Origin: Firmicutes bacterium AM55-24TS
GTDB taxonomy: Bacteria > Bacillota > Clostridia > UBA1381
Direction of reading: 5' to 3'
Length of the DNA stretch: 34,777 bases
Assembly: GCA_003460745.1 (NCBI GenBank)
Contig: QTVU01000031.1
Coordinates: forward strand, 1-34,777
The notes below the pieces were generated by a model. It ran no database searches, was not told the origin of the DNA, and saw nothing but the letters and a program-made list of their open reading frames with translations. Both the position numbers and the translations under genes were made by a program. Shown here one piece after another: positions 25,276-33,094 of this stretch (within the stretch, counting starts at the first letter, position 1; the number at the start of each line of letters is the position of its first letter).

Positions 25276-25525
25276 AGGAGCTGTCGACAGGCTGACAGAG
25301 GTCGAGAAATTAGTTCGGATTTTGTGAAAATGAACTCGTCGGCGTACGTGGGTACGTTAGAGTTTATTTTCGCAAAAAGTGCACAGGCAAGCCGTATATC
25401 AAAGATAGGCTTGCCTGTTATTTGTTATAGCTATAAATTTAGTTTTAAAATACAAAAATAATATTTTGCACGTTCCGGACAATTTGTCGACAGTCTGAAA
25501 CGGTGTTGCATTGCAACACCGTTTT
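25276..25525. repeat. Structured intergenic repeat-like element
   Basis: Between the lyase gene and the GTPase gene lies a non-coding stretch with layered structure. It is flanked by similar motifs: TGTCGACAggCTGACA (25282-25297) and TGTCGACAgtCTGAAA (25485-25500). Inside is an 18-bp stem TTTTGTGAAAATGAACTC (25320-25337) / GAGTTTATTTTCGCAAAA (25360-25377) with two G-U pairs, capped by CGTAC-GTGG-GTACG (25343-25356). A second hairpin, ACAGGCAAGCC (25383-25393) / GGCTTGCCTGT (25408-25418), and a final terminator follow. A frame across it (KMNSSAYVGTLEFIF) has no ribosome site and seems a by-product of the palindrome. It looks like a dispersed intergenic element; a second copy is not seen in this window. 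Confidence 0.55.
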
Positions 25526-25528
25526 TTT
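25498..25528 (+). terminator. Terminator at the end of the intergenic element
   Basis: 12-bp stem AAACGGTGTTGC (25498-25509) / GCAACACCGTTT (25513-25524) with a 3-base loop and T run. It separates the lyase transcript from the promoter of the next gene. Confidence 0.85.
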
Positions 25529-25535
25529 GTTTGAA

Positions 25536-25565
25536 TTGGACAAAACATTTCTATTATGATATAAT
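25536..25565 (+). promoter_or_regulatory. Promoter of the GTPase-NYN gene
   Basis: TTGGAC (25536-25541), an 18-base spacer and TATAAT (25560-25565); AAAGG (25584-25588) is the ribosome site. Confidence 0.6.
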
Positions 25566-25598
25566 TAAAATAATATATACTGTAAAGGCAGAGATGAT

Positions 25599-28160
25599 AT
25601 GAACAGAGTTGTAATTGGAATACTGGCACACGTTGACTCGGGTAAAACTACGCTATCTGAGGGAATGTTATACAGTGCAGGTGAAATACGAAAAATCGGT
25701 CGTGTTGACCATGGTGACGCATTTCTCGATTCACACGAAATTGAACGCGACAAAGGCATTACGATATTTTCAAAGCAAGCCGTTATGCGTTTTCGTGACA
25801 CCGCATTTACTTTACTTGACACCCCCGGTCACGTTGACTTTTCTACTGAAATGGAGCGTACTTTGAGCGTGCTTGATTACGCAATCCTCGTTATAAGCGG
25901 TACGGACGGGATACAAAATCATACAGAAACACTATGGCGGCTTTTGGCACGATACAATGTACCTACATTTATATTCGTGAACAAAATGGACTTAAACGCC
26001 GACAGAAACGCCGTTCTTGATGAATTGCATACAAGATTTTCGGACGGTTGTATTGATTTTACGCAAAATCATGAAAATGAAGATTTCAGAGAATCTCTCG
26101 CTATGTGTGACGAAGCTATAATGAATACATTTCTTGCGGACGGTACTGTCAAAAATCAAGACATAAGAAATGCCGTTGTACAAAGAAAAATATTCCCGTG
26201 CTATTTCGGCTCTGCACTTAAAATGGAAGGTGTATCGGAATTTCTTGAAGGACTTGAACTGTATACAAGACAAATTATTTACGATAACAAATTCGGTGCA
26301 AAGGTATTCAAAATTGCCGAAGATGAGCAAGGCACACGTCTTACTTATATGAAAATTACCGGCGGTACTTTAAAGGTAAAAACACTTTTAAAGGGTAACA
26401 AGAAAAATGAGTGGTCGGAAAAAGTAAATCAAATCAGAATTTATTCCGGTGCAAAATTCCAAGCGGTTGACGAGGCATTCCCCGGTACGGTTTGTGCCGT
26501 AACAGGTCTTACACAGACATATTCCGGTGAAGGTATAGGTTGTGAGCCTGATTCAAAAAATGCCGTTCTTGAGCCTGTTTTGACGTACCGTATGGAGCTT
26601 ACGGACGGTATTGACGTGCATACAGCACTTACCGAATTACGTCATTTGGAGGACGAAGACCCACAGCTTCATATAATATGGAACGAACAGTTGCAGGAAA
26701 TTCACGTTCAAGTTATGGGCGAAGTTCAGCTTGAAGTTTTAAAACGAATTATAAAAGAGAGATTCGGTATTGATATTGAATTCAGTCACGGCGGTATTGC
26801 GTATCGTGAAACAATAGCCGCACCTGTTGAGGGTGTCGGACATTATGAGCCGTTAAGGCATTATGCTGAAGTGCATTTACTTATGGAGCCGACTGAAAAA
26901 GGCAGCGGTATGCAGTTTGCGGTAAATTGCAGTGAGGACAGTCTTGACCGCAACTGGCAACGACTTATTCTCACCCATCTAAAAGAAAAAGCACATATCG
27001 GTGTTCTGACAGGCTCACCGATTACCGATATGAAGATAACGCTTATCGCAGGACGCGCACACCAAAAACATACTGAGGGCGGCGACTTCCGTCAAGCTAC
27101 TTATCGTGCGGTACGTCAAGGCTTGAAAATGGCTGAAAGTGTTTTGCTTGAGCCGTGGTACGAATTTCATCTTGAAATACCTACCGAAAACGTAGGACGT
27201 GCAATGACCGACATTCAGCAAATGGGCGGTACATTCAGTCAACCTGAAACAATCGGTGATATGACGCGAATTTCAGGCTCTGCACCCGTTGCGACAATGC
27301 GTGACTATCAAATGGACGTAACGGGTTACACGCACGGCAAAGGCAGATTAAACTGTATTTTAAGCGGTTATGAGCCTTGCCACAACACCGAAGAAGTGAT
27401 TGCCGAAATCGCTTACGACAGCGAAACCGATATTGAAAATCCCGCCGATTCGGTTTTCTGTTCGCACGGTGCAGGCTTTGTTGTAAAGTGGGATAAGGTT
27501 TACGACCATATGCACATTGACGGCATAAAGCTTGACCAAGACGATGATGAAGAAGAAAACGTCTATCAGCGTGCAAACGACTACATCAATATGGTTGCCG
27601 ATGATAATGAGCTTATGCAGATTTTTGAACGTACATACGGTCCTGTACGCCGTAAAGTAGCGTCATACACTGTAAAGAAATCCGCCACCGAACAGAAAAA
27701 ACATCAAAAATCAAAGCCTGTTAAATTAGGTGACGAATATTTGCTTGTAGACGGTTACAATATAATTTTTGCGTGGGACGAACTGAAAGAACTCGCCAAA
27801 TATAACCTTAATATGGCACGTGACCGACTGATTGATATTCTTTGCAATTATCAAGGCTTTAAGCAATGCAATTTAATACTTGTTTTTGATGCGTATAAAG
27901 TTAAAGGAAATGTCGGCAGTGCCGAAAAAATTCACAATATAAACGTTGTGTACACAAAAGAGGCTGAAACCGCCGATATGTATATTGAAAAAATCACACA
28001 TGAAATCGGTAAAAAACATCGTGTGCGTGTTGCCACTTCGGATAACCTTGAACAAATTATCATTCTAGGCAACGGTGCGACACGACTTTCCGCAAATGAA
28101 CTGTTACAGGAAGTAAAACTCGCTGAAAAAACTATTATGGATATTATAAATTCAAACTAA
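25599..28160 (+). CDS. Tet(M)/EF-G-like ribosomal GTPase fused to a YacP/Rae1 NYN ribonuclease domain
   Basis: An 853-residue two-part protein. Residues 1-690 follow the Tet(M)/EF-G plan: G1 AHVDSGKTT (10-18), switch RDKGITI (about 50), G3 DTPGH (about 74), G4 NKMD (about 128), then domains II-V. The domain IV tip reads AGRAHQKHTEGGDFRQATYRAVRQGL, not the YSPVS loop of true Tet(M), so drug protection is doubtful. After a charged linker (SATEQKKHQKSKPVK), residues about 715-853 match the NYN nuclease YacP/Rae1: LLVDGYNIIFAW (Asp718), LILVFDAYKVKG, EAETADMYIE and VRVATSDNLEQIIILGNGA, with the acidic residues kept. Rae1 cuts mRNA in the ribosomal A site of Bacillus. The fusion suggests a GTPase that delivers a nuclease to the ribosome; this is inference. 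Confidence 0.88.
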   Translation: MNRVVIGILAHVDSGKTTLSEGMLYSAGEIRKIGRVDHGDAFLDSHEIERDKGITIFSKQAVMRFRDTAFTLLDTPGHVDFSTEMERTLSVLDYAILVISGTDGIQNHTETLWRLLARYNVPTFIFVNKMDLNADRNAVLDELHTRFSDGCIDFTQNHENEDFRESLAMCDEAIMNTFLADGTVKNQDIRNAVVQRKIFPCYFGSALKMEGVSEFLEGLELYTRQIIYDNKFGAKVFKIAEDEQGTRLTYMKITGGTLKVKTLLKGNKKNEWSEKVNQIRIYSGAKFQAVDEAFPGTVCAVTGLTQTYSGEGIGCEPDSKNAVLEPVLTYRMELTDGIDVHTALTELRHLEDEDPQLHIIWNEQLQEIHVQVMGEVQLEVLKRIIKERFGIDIEFSHGGIAYRETIAAPVEGVGHYEPLRHYAEVHLLMEPTEKGSGMQFAVNCSEDSLDRNWQRLILTHLKEKAHIGVLTGSPITDMKITLIAGRAHQKHTEGGDFRQATYRAVRQGLKMAESVLLEPWYEFHLEIPTENVGRAMTDIQQMGGTFSQPETIGDMTRISGSAPVATMRDYQMDVTGYTHGKGRLNCILSGYEPCHNTEEVIAEIAYDSETDIENPADSVFCSHGAGFVVKWDKVYDHMHIDGIKLDQDDDEEENVYQRANDYINMVADDNELMQIFERTYGPVRRKVASYTVKKSATEQKKHQKSKPVKLGDEYLLVDGYNIIFAWDELKELAKYNLNMARDRLIDILCNYQGFKQCNLILVFDAYKVKGNVGSAEKIHNINVVYTKEAETADMYIEKITHEIGKKHRVRVATSDNLEQIIILGNGATRLSANELLQEVKLAEKTIMDIINSN

Positions 28161-28192
28161 AAAAGGAAGTTTTGAAAACTTCCTTTTTTAAT
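28161..28192. terminator. Bidirectional terminator, GTPase-NYN gene / pheA
   Basis: Stem AAAAGGAAGTTT (28161-28172) / AAACTTCCTTTT (28176-28187) with a 3-base loop and T run; symmetrical enough to end both converging genes. Confidence 0.85.
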
Positions 28193-28202
28193 ATTTCGCA
28201 TT

Positions 28203-29015
28203 TTAGTAATTGTATGATCCGAGAAATTTATAGAAAAATGTATTCTGTCTTACTTTATCAAGTGCAAAGTAAATTGACGCATCATCAATATTGCCGTCAA
28301 TATCAATGAAGAACACATACTTACCGAGTTCCTTTTTCATAGGACGTGACTCAATTTTAGTCATATTAATTCCGGACTTCGCCAAAAGCTCAATCGCACT
28401 GTACAAGCTGCCCGGTTTATTATCAATCGCAAATACGATTGATGACTTATCGTGACCTGTAACTGTCTTATTCGGTGTTTTTTCAATAATAACAAATCGA
28501 GTTGAATTATTTGCGTCGTCACCGCAGTCGTGACACAAAATATCAAGGTCATAAATTTTTGCACTGTTCGGTGAGCCGATACACGCCACAGAGCCGTCCG
28601 ATTCTTTTACACGTTTTGCCGCAGACGCAGTTGAATCGGCAAATTCAATTTTCACGTCCGCAAATTCGTGCGACAATAATTTTGAACACTGTCCTATCGG
28701 TTGAGGGTGGGAAGTGATAATTTTTATATCCTCTTTCTTTACACCTTTTTTAACCATAAGATTTTCGCTTATATGAAGAATGTATTCACCTGTTATATAT
28801 AAATCCACATCAAAAGCAAGAGTATCCAAAGTTGTGTTGATACTTCCGTCAATAGAATTTTCAATCGGCACTATTGCCCTGTCTATCTCGCCTTTTTCAA
28901 CCGCCAAAATTACAGAATAAATCGTTGAAAACTCCTTTATTTCTTCTTTACCCTCAGACCATTCCATAGCCGCCTGATGTGAAAATGTCCCGTTCGGACC
29001 AAGATAACCTAACAT
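28203..29015 (-). CDS. pheA: Prephenate dehydratase
   Basis: A 270-residue enzyme converting prephenate to phenylpyruvate for phenylalanine synthesis. The catalytic domain has GYLGPNGTFSHQAA, PIENSIDGSINTTLD and NSTRFVII (the conserved Thr-Arg-Phe); the C-terminal ACT domain has NKPGSLYSAIELLAKSGINMTKIESRP, the Phe-binding block. No chorismate mutase domain is fused. The only usable start, ATG 29013-29015, lies about 13 bases from AAGGGAG and has an in-frame stop just upstream. It lies 89 bases downstream of the DAHP synthase gene, with a hairpin between them. Confidence 0.94.
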   Translation of the reverse strand: MLGYLGPNGTFSHQAAMEWSEGKEEIKEFSTIYSVILAVEKGEIDRAIVPIENSIDGSINTTLDTLAFDVDLYITGEYILHISENLMVKKGVKKEDIKIITSHPQPIGQCSKLLSHEFADVKIEFADSTASAAKRVKESDGSVACIGSPNSAKIYDLDILCHDCGDDANNSTRFVIIEKTPNKTVTGHDKSSIVFAIDNKPGSLYSAIELLAKSGINMTKIESRPMKKELGKYVFFIDIDGNIDDASIYFALDKVRQNTFFYKFLGSYNY

Positions 29016-29039
29016 ATTAAGTCAATAACTCCCTTCAAT

Positions 29040-29095
29040 AAAACGAAAGGCTGAAATAAAATTGTTCACACAATGTGGGCAACTTCATCCAGCCT
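29040..29095 (-). promoter_or_regulatory. Hairpin in the aroF-pheA gap, possible attenuator or processing site
   Basis: On the minus strand, AGGCTG (plus 29090-29095) pairs with CAGCCT (plus 29048-29053), extended by interrupted pairs and an inner CACA/TGTG hairpin. The sequence TTTCGTTTT follows. It could be a weak terminator or attenuator that tunes pheA relative to the upstream gene. No Phe-rich leader peptide was found. Confidence 0.4.
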
Positions 29096-29104
29096 ATAAA
29101 TTTC

Positions 29105-30124
29105 TTATAATAGAATCTTATTTACTGCCTTCGCGATTGGATCAAGCTCTTTCATAAGCTTGTCAAACTTTTCAGGTGTAAGCGATTGTGCGCCGTCTGA
29201 CGCAGCCTTTTCAGGGCAGTTATGTACTTCAATCATAAGACCGTCAGCACCTGCCGCAATAGCACCCTTTGCAATAGCCGGAACATACTTATATGTACCT
29301 GTTGCATGGCTCGGATCGGCAATAATAGGAAGATGAGAAAGTTCCTTTGAAACAGGAATTGCCGAAATGTCAAATGTATTTCTTGTAGCAGTTTCGTATG
29401 TTCTGATACCTCTTTCACAAAGGATTACCTTTTCATTACCCTCAGACATAATATATTCGGCAGCCATTAGCCACTCTTCCATAGTACAAGCAAGACCTCT
29501 CTTTAGAAGTATAGGCTTGTCGCACTTACCGACTTCACGAAGAAGTTTGAAGTTCTGCATATTTCTTGCACCGATTTGCATAATATCAGCATACTTTGCA
29601 ACAAGTTCAACATCTCTTGTATCAAGTACTTCAGTACAGATAGGCATATTAAGTTCCTGACCGCTGTTGTACATAATCTTCAGGCCATCACCCTCAAGAC
29701 CTTGGAATGAATATGGTGATGAACGTGGCTTGAACGCACCGCCGCGAAGAATGTTTGCACCCGAGGCCTTAACAGCCTTTGATACAGTTGTGAACTGTTC
29801 CTGGCTTTCGATTGCGCAAGGACCTGCAAATACTGCAAGCTGCTTGCCACCGACTGTTATTCCGTGACCGATTTCGATAACTGACGGTTCTTTGTGAAGC
29901 TCCTTAGATGCAAGTTTATATGGTTTCATAATCGGAACAACGTTTTCAACACCGTCCATAGTAAGAATTTGATTCATACTCAAAAGACGCTTGTCGCCGA
30001 TTGCGCCGATAACTGTTTTCTTTTCGCCTTGAATAGGGTGCGTTTGGAATCCGAACTCGGCAAGTAGTTTTTCAACACTCTCGATTTCCTTTGCCGATGC
30101 GGATTCTTTCATAATAATAATCAT
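29105..30124 (-). CDS. aroF: 3-deoxy-7-phosphoheptulonate (DAHP) synthase, class I beta type
   Basis: A 339-residue enzyme for the first step of the shikimate pathway, joining PEP and erythrose 4-phosphate. The N-terminal 75 residues or so form the small ferredoxin-like/ACT-like regulatory domain of the Thermotoga/Bacillus type. The barrel contains [39 protein letters not shown] and DPSHATG, which hold the metal and substrate residues. The start is uncertain: ATG 30124 or the fourth codon after it (MKESASAKE), as the ribosome site is weak. It leads a two-gene unit with pheA. Confidence 0.95.
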   Translation of the reverse strand: MIIIMKESASAKEIESVEKLLAEFGFQTHPIQGEKKTVIGAIGDKRLLSMNQILTMDGVENVVPIMKPYKLASKELHKEPSVIEIGHGITVGGKQLAVFAGPCAIESQEQFTTVSKAVKASGANILRGGAFKPRSSPYSFQGLEGDGLKIMYNSGQELNMPICTEVLDTRDVELVAKYADIMQIGARNMQNFKLLREVGKCDKPILLKRGLACTMEEWLMAAEYIMSEGNEKVILCERGIRTYETATRNTFDISAIPVSKELSHLPIIADPSHATGTYKYVPAIAKGAIAAGADGLMIEVHNCPEKAASDGAQSLTPEKFDKLMKELDPIAKAVNKILL

Positions 30125-30163
30125 TTATGTTCACATTCTTTCTTTAATAATTACAACATATAC

Positions 30164-30192
30164 AGTATAGCAAAAAAGGACAATTTTTGCAA
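30164..30192 (-). promoter_or_regulatory. Promoter of the aroF-pheA unit
   Basis: On the minus strand TTGCAA (plus 30187-30192), 17 bases, TATACT (plus 30164-30169). Confidence 0.65.
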
Positions 30193-30199
30193 GTTAGTT

Positions 30200-31309
30200 T
30201 TAAATAATTTCAGAAACATCTGCAAAAACAGCTACCGTTCTGTATGTTCCGTTGTAACATTTGCACTGTTTATTAAAGTACAGACGCTTTCCGTCATGCG
30301 AAAACGACGGATTTGGATGTACCTGAAGTTTCCATGTGGTGTATTCGTCCTGCGATATTTCAAAAGTCGCAATCGGATTTTTGTCACCGCGCTTGTACAA
30401 ATAAACATTCGGTGCAAAGTCGGGATAACATCTGTCACCGGCAAAATATTTTCTGTCAAAACTTCCGTCCATATGATTTGAAATTCCGCCAAGCACTTCT
30501 AATTCCTCTCCGTCCTTTGAAAAACGTGCAATATAGCTTGTTTCCATTTCAATGTGTCTGCCTTGATTAAACTGACGCGTTGCCATATATGTGTCGTCGT
30601 CATACCAAAGCTGATGTACAGGCTTGTCCGCTATCATATGCGTTTTTTTAGTGTCTAAATCTATACAACCCAACGCACCGAATACAGGGCAGTCCTTTAC
30701 GCCCAAGCGCATCATAACTGCCGTTGCGGACGGATTTAGCTGAACGTGGCTGACAGACGCGGTATGCTCGTTCGGAGTAAGACCGTGTTTCCTTACCATA
30801 TTTAAAATATCTTCCTCTGTTGCAACAAGCGTTATTTTTCCGCTTTCAACATCAAGTATGTAAATTCCGCACGAATTAATTTCGGGATAATCGGGATTTT
30901 TGTCAAGATATTCTGTCGATATTGAAAACGGATACTTGCCGTTTTCCGCACAATGACTTTCTTTGCCGCGAATTTTGTACTTAACCTCACCCGTATCAAC
31001 ATCGAGTATACGGAATACACATATAGACGGCTCTTTGCCGGCTATGCCCTCAAATTCCACATCACGAAAAACTATAAGGCTGTTTGTTATAAATGTTGCT
31101 GACGGGCCGTTGTGATTGCCACAGTGTACGTCATATACCTTGCGGTGGTTTTCAAAATTTCTGTCGCATATCCATATTTCCGTTTCAGGCTTTGTCAAGT
31201 CTGCTTTGCGTGCATATATAATTCTTTTTGAATCCGGGCTCTCAACCATTCCGCCGTTCATTCCAAGCAATGTCGAACCCGAATAATCACATATTTCCTT
31301 TACTTTCAT
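30200..31309 (-). CDS. Beta-propeller protein, oligogalacturonide lyase (PL22)-like
   Basis: A 369-residue cytoplasmic protein without a signal peptide, built of propeller repeats: GGMVESPDSKRIIYAR, IYILDVESGKITLVATEE, SHVQLNPSATAVMMRLG, HPNPSFSHDGKRLYFNKQ. Length and repeat type recall oligogalacturonate lyase (PL22), which splits unsaturated digalacturonate from pectin. The Mn site of that family uses several His and a Gln; here LQVHPNPSF keeps Gln and one His but has Asn where a further His is expected, so activity is unproven. A GTG at 31318 is possible, but GAGGTG is 6 bases before ATG 31309. It has its own strong promoter. It may instead be a TolB-like propeller of other function. Confidence 0.6.
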   Translation of the reverse strand: MKVKEICDYSGSTLLGMNGGMVESPDSKRIIYARKADLTKPETEIWICDRNFENHRKVYDVHCGNHNGPSATFITNSLIVFRDVEFEGIAGKEPSICVFRILDVDTGEVKYKIRGKESHCAENGKYPFSISTEYLDKNPDYPEINSCGIYILDVESGKITLVATEEDILNMVRKHGLTPNEHTASVSHVQLNPSATAVMMRLGVKDCPVFGALGCIDLDTKKTHMIADKPVHQLWYDDDTYMATRQFNQGRHIEMETSYIARFSKDGEELEVLGGISNHMDGSFDRKYFAGDRCYPDFAPNVYLYKRGDKNPIATFEISQDEYTTWKLQVHPNPSFSHDGKRLYFNKQCKCYNGTYRTVAVFADVSEII

Positions 31310-31330
31310 CTCTCTCACCTCATTATATGA

Positions 31331-31363
31331 ATTATACCATAATATTGAGATGTTTTCAATATT
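31331..31363 (-). promoter_or_regulatory. Promoter with overlapping inverted repeat, propeller gene
   Basis: On the minus strand TTGAAA (plus 31354-31359), 17 bases, TATAAT (plus 31331-31336). An inverted repeat AATATTG (31341-31347) / CAATATT (31357-31363) overlaps the -35 and spacer, a possible operator. Confidence 0.6.
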
Positions 31364-31365
31364 GG

Positions 31366-31680
31366 TTATTTTTTCTTTTTCGGTGTCGGTAAGTCGTCAT
31401 ATATCGCCTTAAATAATTCGGTTAAATATTCTTTGTTGTCAACTTCTTCTATTAAAATCATTTCTTTCGCACCCTCATAAGGTACTTCGTATCGAATGTC
31501 AGAAACATAGTCAATAGCCGATTTAACAGGTTTTATAAGCAGTCGGTCATCATATATTCCGCCGGCAATTCTGCCTTTGTAGTAAATAATGTACTCCCCC
31601 ATCATCGCCCTGTACGTTATTTCCTCTACCTCCGATAATTGCTCTAATATGTATTCTAAAAATTCTTTACTCGATGCCAT
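31366..31680 (-). CDS. TfoX N-terminal domain protein
   Basis: A 104-residue protein with the TfoX_N pattern: ASSKEFLEYILEQL at the start, TYRAMMGEYIIYYKGRIAGGIYDDRLLIKPV in the middle, and DLPTPKKKK at the end. TfoX/Sxy regulates competence in gamma-proteobacteria, but stand-alone N-domains are widespread in Firmicutes with unknown roles. The frame extends to 31719, but GGAG lies 7 bases before ATG 31680. It follows the SLH protein gene by 16 bases, so the two are probably co-transcribed. Confidence 0.85.
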   Translation of the reverse strand: MASSKEFLEYILEQLSEVEEITYRAMMGEYIIYYKGRIAGGIYDDRLLIKPVKSAIDYVSDIRYEVPYEGAKEMILIEEVDNKEYLTELFKAIYDDLPTPKKKK

Positions 31681-31696
31681 CTGTTTCTCCTTTTTC

Positions 31697-32611
31697 TTAT
31701 ATATCACTTTCATATACAAATTTTAAAATATAATTGTTATCAACGCATTCCACAACCACATTGTATTTTTCATTTTCTGATAATTCATATCCGTTTGTGT
31801 TTAACTCAAAACTGTAATTTTCCGTACCATTGTATTCTTTGTCGCAAAAATTTCTTGCATTGACTATTTTCGCCGTAGTAATATCGCCCGATATGCTTTC
31901 AATGATTACGTCAGCATTATAACATTTCTTTTTTGTAAGAAGTGTTCTGTAATCTGCACCTGTACCGTTATAGATTTTACTTTCAACAAATTCACTCTTT
32001 TGTTCCGACAATATTGTTGATATTGGTTTAGAAATAAACTCCATTATTGGTGTGTTCATTGTTCTTTGGGCTAATAATGCCGCTGATGCGCGAGTAATAG
32101 CATCATCATAATTCAAATTTATATCATCTGTAATATTAAAATTTTCAGCATATTTGAAGTAACCATTCGGATATCCTCCAACTGCCTCTGAATAAAAGTC
32201 ATATCCTATTGATGTAACCAACATTTTTACAAATTGTGCATACGTTACATTATCATTCGGTCGTGCCGTACCATCTTCAAATCCACTTATCACACTGTTA
32301 CAGTACGCATAATTCCAATACTTCCAATCCCACGAATCCTTTGATATGTCACTAAACGGTAAATCTGAATTTTCTTTTCCTGTATATGATGTTTCATCGC
32401 TGAATCCCATCATATCATCAACTATTCTTATAGCTTCAGAGCGCGTAAGTACATTATAAGGTTTAAATGTTCCGTCCTCGTAACCGTTCATAATGTCCAT
32501 AATCCTTAAAAATCTTGTTTCTTCTGTATCATAATCCGAATACGCCGATACATTAACTGCTACTCCCACTAAATTAGCACATATCACCAACAAACATATT
32601 AATTTTTTCAT
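31697..32611 (-). CDS. SLH-domain cell-surface protein
   Basis: A 304-residue exported protein. Signal peptide MKKLICLLVICANLVGVAVNVSA. Up to three S-layer homology repeats fill residues about 30-200: GYEDGTFKPYNVLTRSEAIRIV, PFSDISKDSWDWKYWNYAYCNSVISGFEDGTARPNDNVTYAQFVKML, and a degenerate third with YDDAITRASAALLAQR. SLH repeats anchor proteins to pyruvylated wall polymers. The C-terminal 100 residues show no known domain. The frame reaches 32692, but AGGGAG is 8 bases before ATG 32611. Promoter at 32643-32671. Confidence 0.87.
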   Translation of the reverse strand: MKKLICLLVICANLVGVAVNVSAYSDYDTEETRFLRIMDIMNGYEDGTFKPYNVLTRSEAIRIVDDMMGFSDETSYTGKENSDLPFSDISKDSWDWKYWNYAYCNSVISGFEDGTARPNDNVTYAQFVKMLVTSIGYDFYSEAVGGYPNGYFKYAENFNITDDINLNYDDAITRASAALLAQRTMNTPIMEFISKPISTILSEQKSEFVESKIYNGTGADYRTLLTKKKCYNADVIIESISGDITTAKIVNARNFCDKEYNGTENYSFELNTNGYELSENEKYNVVVECVDNNYILKFVYESDI

Positions 32612-32642
32612 ATTTATTTCTCCCTTGCTATTATTTGTTATC

Positions 32643-32671
32643 ATAATATATGTAAAATTATATTTTGTCAA
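32643..32671 (-). promoter_or_regulatory. Promoter of the SLH-protein gene
   Basis: On the minus strand TTGACA (plus 32666-32671), 17 bases, TATTAT (plus 32643-32648). Confidence 0.72.
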
Positions 32672-32763
32672 TATTTTTTTACTAAAATTCAAAAAACTGA
32701 TAGTAATTAACTTTTAGATAAATATTTATTGGTATATTCCGTTTGTTCAAATTATTCAATACG

Positions 32764-32910
32764 TTATCTTTTTTTAATTTTTAACACAATCGGCAGAGGT
32801 ATCTCATCATTTAAACCTTTTCCATTATTTTTTGAACTATCATAATATTGTAAAATCAAATCATCTTTTTCCCAACATTTTGACGACCAATAAAAATCTA
32901 ATATCTTCAT
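32764..32910 (-). CDS. Short hypothetical protein, possibly a gene remnant
   Basis: AAGGATG lies 6 bases before an ATG at 32910 that opens a 48-residue frame (KILDFYWSSKCWEKDDLILQYYDSSKNNG..); a longer frame reaches 32985. No family was recognised. It has no promoter of its own that I can see, lies in an AT-rich stretch next to the IS3 element, and could be a truncated end of something larger. Treat as doubtful. Confidence 0.3.
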   Translation of the reverse strand: MKILDFYWSSKCWEKDDLILQYYDSSKNNGKGLNDEIPLPIVLKIKKR

Positions 32911-32971
32911 TATTTTCATCCTTCTCATCAATAAAATCCAATCAGCATTTGTATAAAAAGGTGTATATACA

Positions 32972-33003
32972 AAAATAAACCGCATAAAATGCGATTTATT
33001 TTA
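32972..33003. terminator. Hairpin between the IS3 element and the short ORF
   Basis: AAATAAACCGCAT and ATGCGATTTATTT form a stem around a short loop with T/A-rich flanks on both sides. It could stop transposase read-through on the minus strand, which reads GGTTTATTTTTG. Confidence 0.5.
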
Positions 33004-33048
33004 TGGCTAAGTACTACGGATTTGATACAATTAACCGTTTTAGCCATA
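33002..33048. repeat. 9-bp inverted repeat beside the IS3 element
   Basis: TATGGCTAA (33002-33010) and TTAGCCATA (33040-33048) are exact reverse complements 29 bases apart. Together with TTAACCG copies at 33031, 33061 and 34627, they suggest leftovers of an older mobile element into which the IS3 copy inserted. No gene is seen in 32986-33154. Confidence 0.35.
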
Positions 33049-33094
33049 GGGGGTATACTTTTAACCGATACTATTTTCTATAAGAAAATTAACA

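Noticed and set aside
25198..25461. An 87-residue frame containing KMNSSAYVGTLEFIF as a protein gene
   Set aside because: It overlaps the lyase end, has no ribosome site, and its striking residues come from translation of the long palindrome.
25599..28160. Calling this gene a tetracycline resistance determinant
   Set aside because: The N-terminal body is Tet(M)-like, but the YSPVS-type loop of domain IV is absent and a nuclease domain is fused. Resistance is not supported by the sequence.
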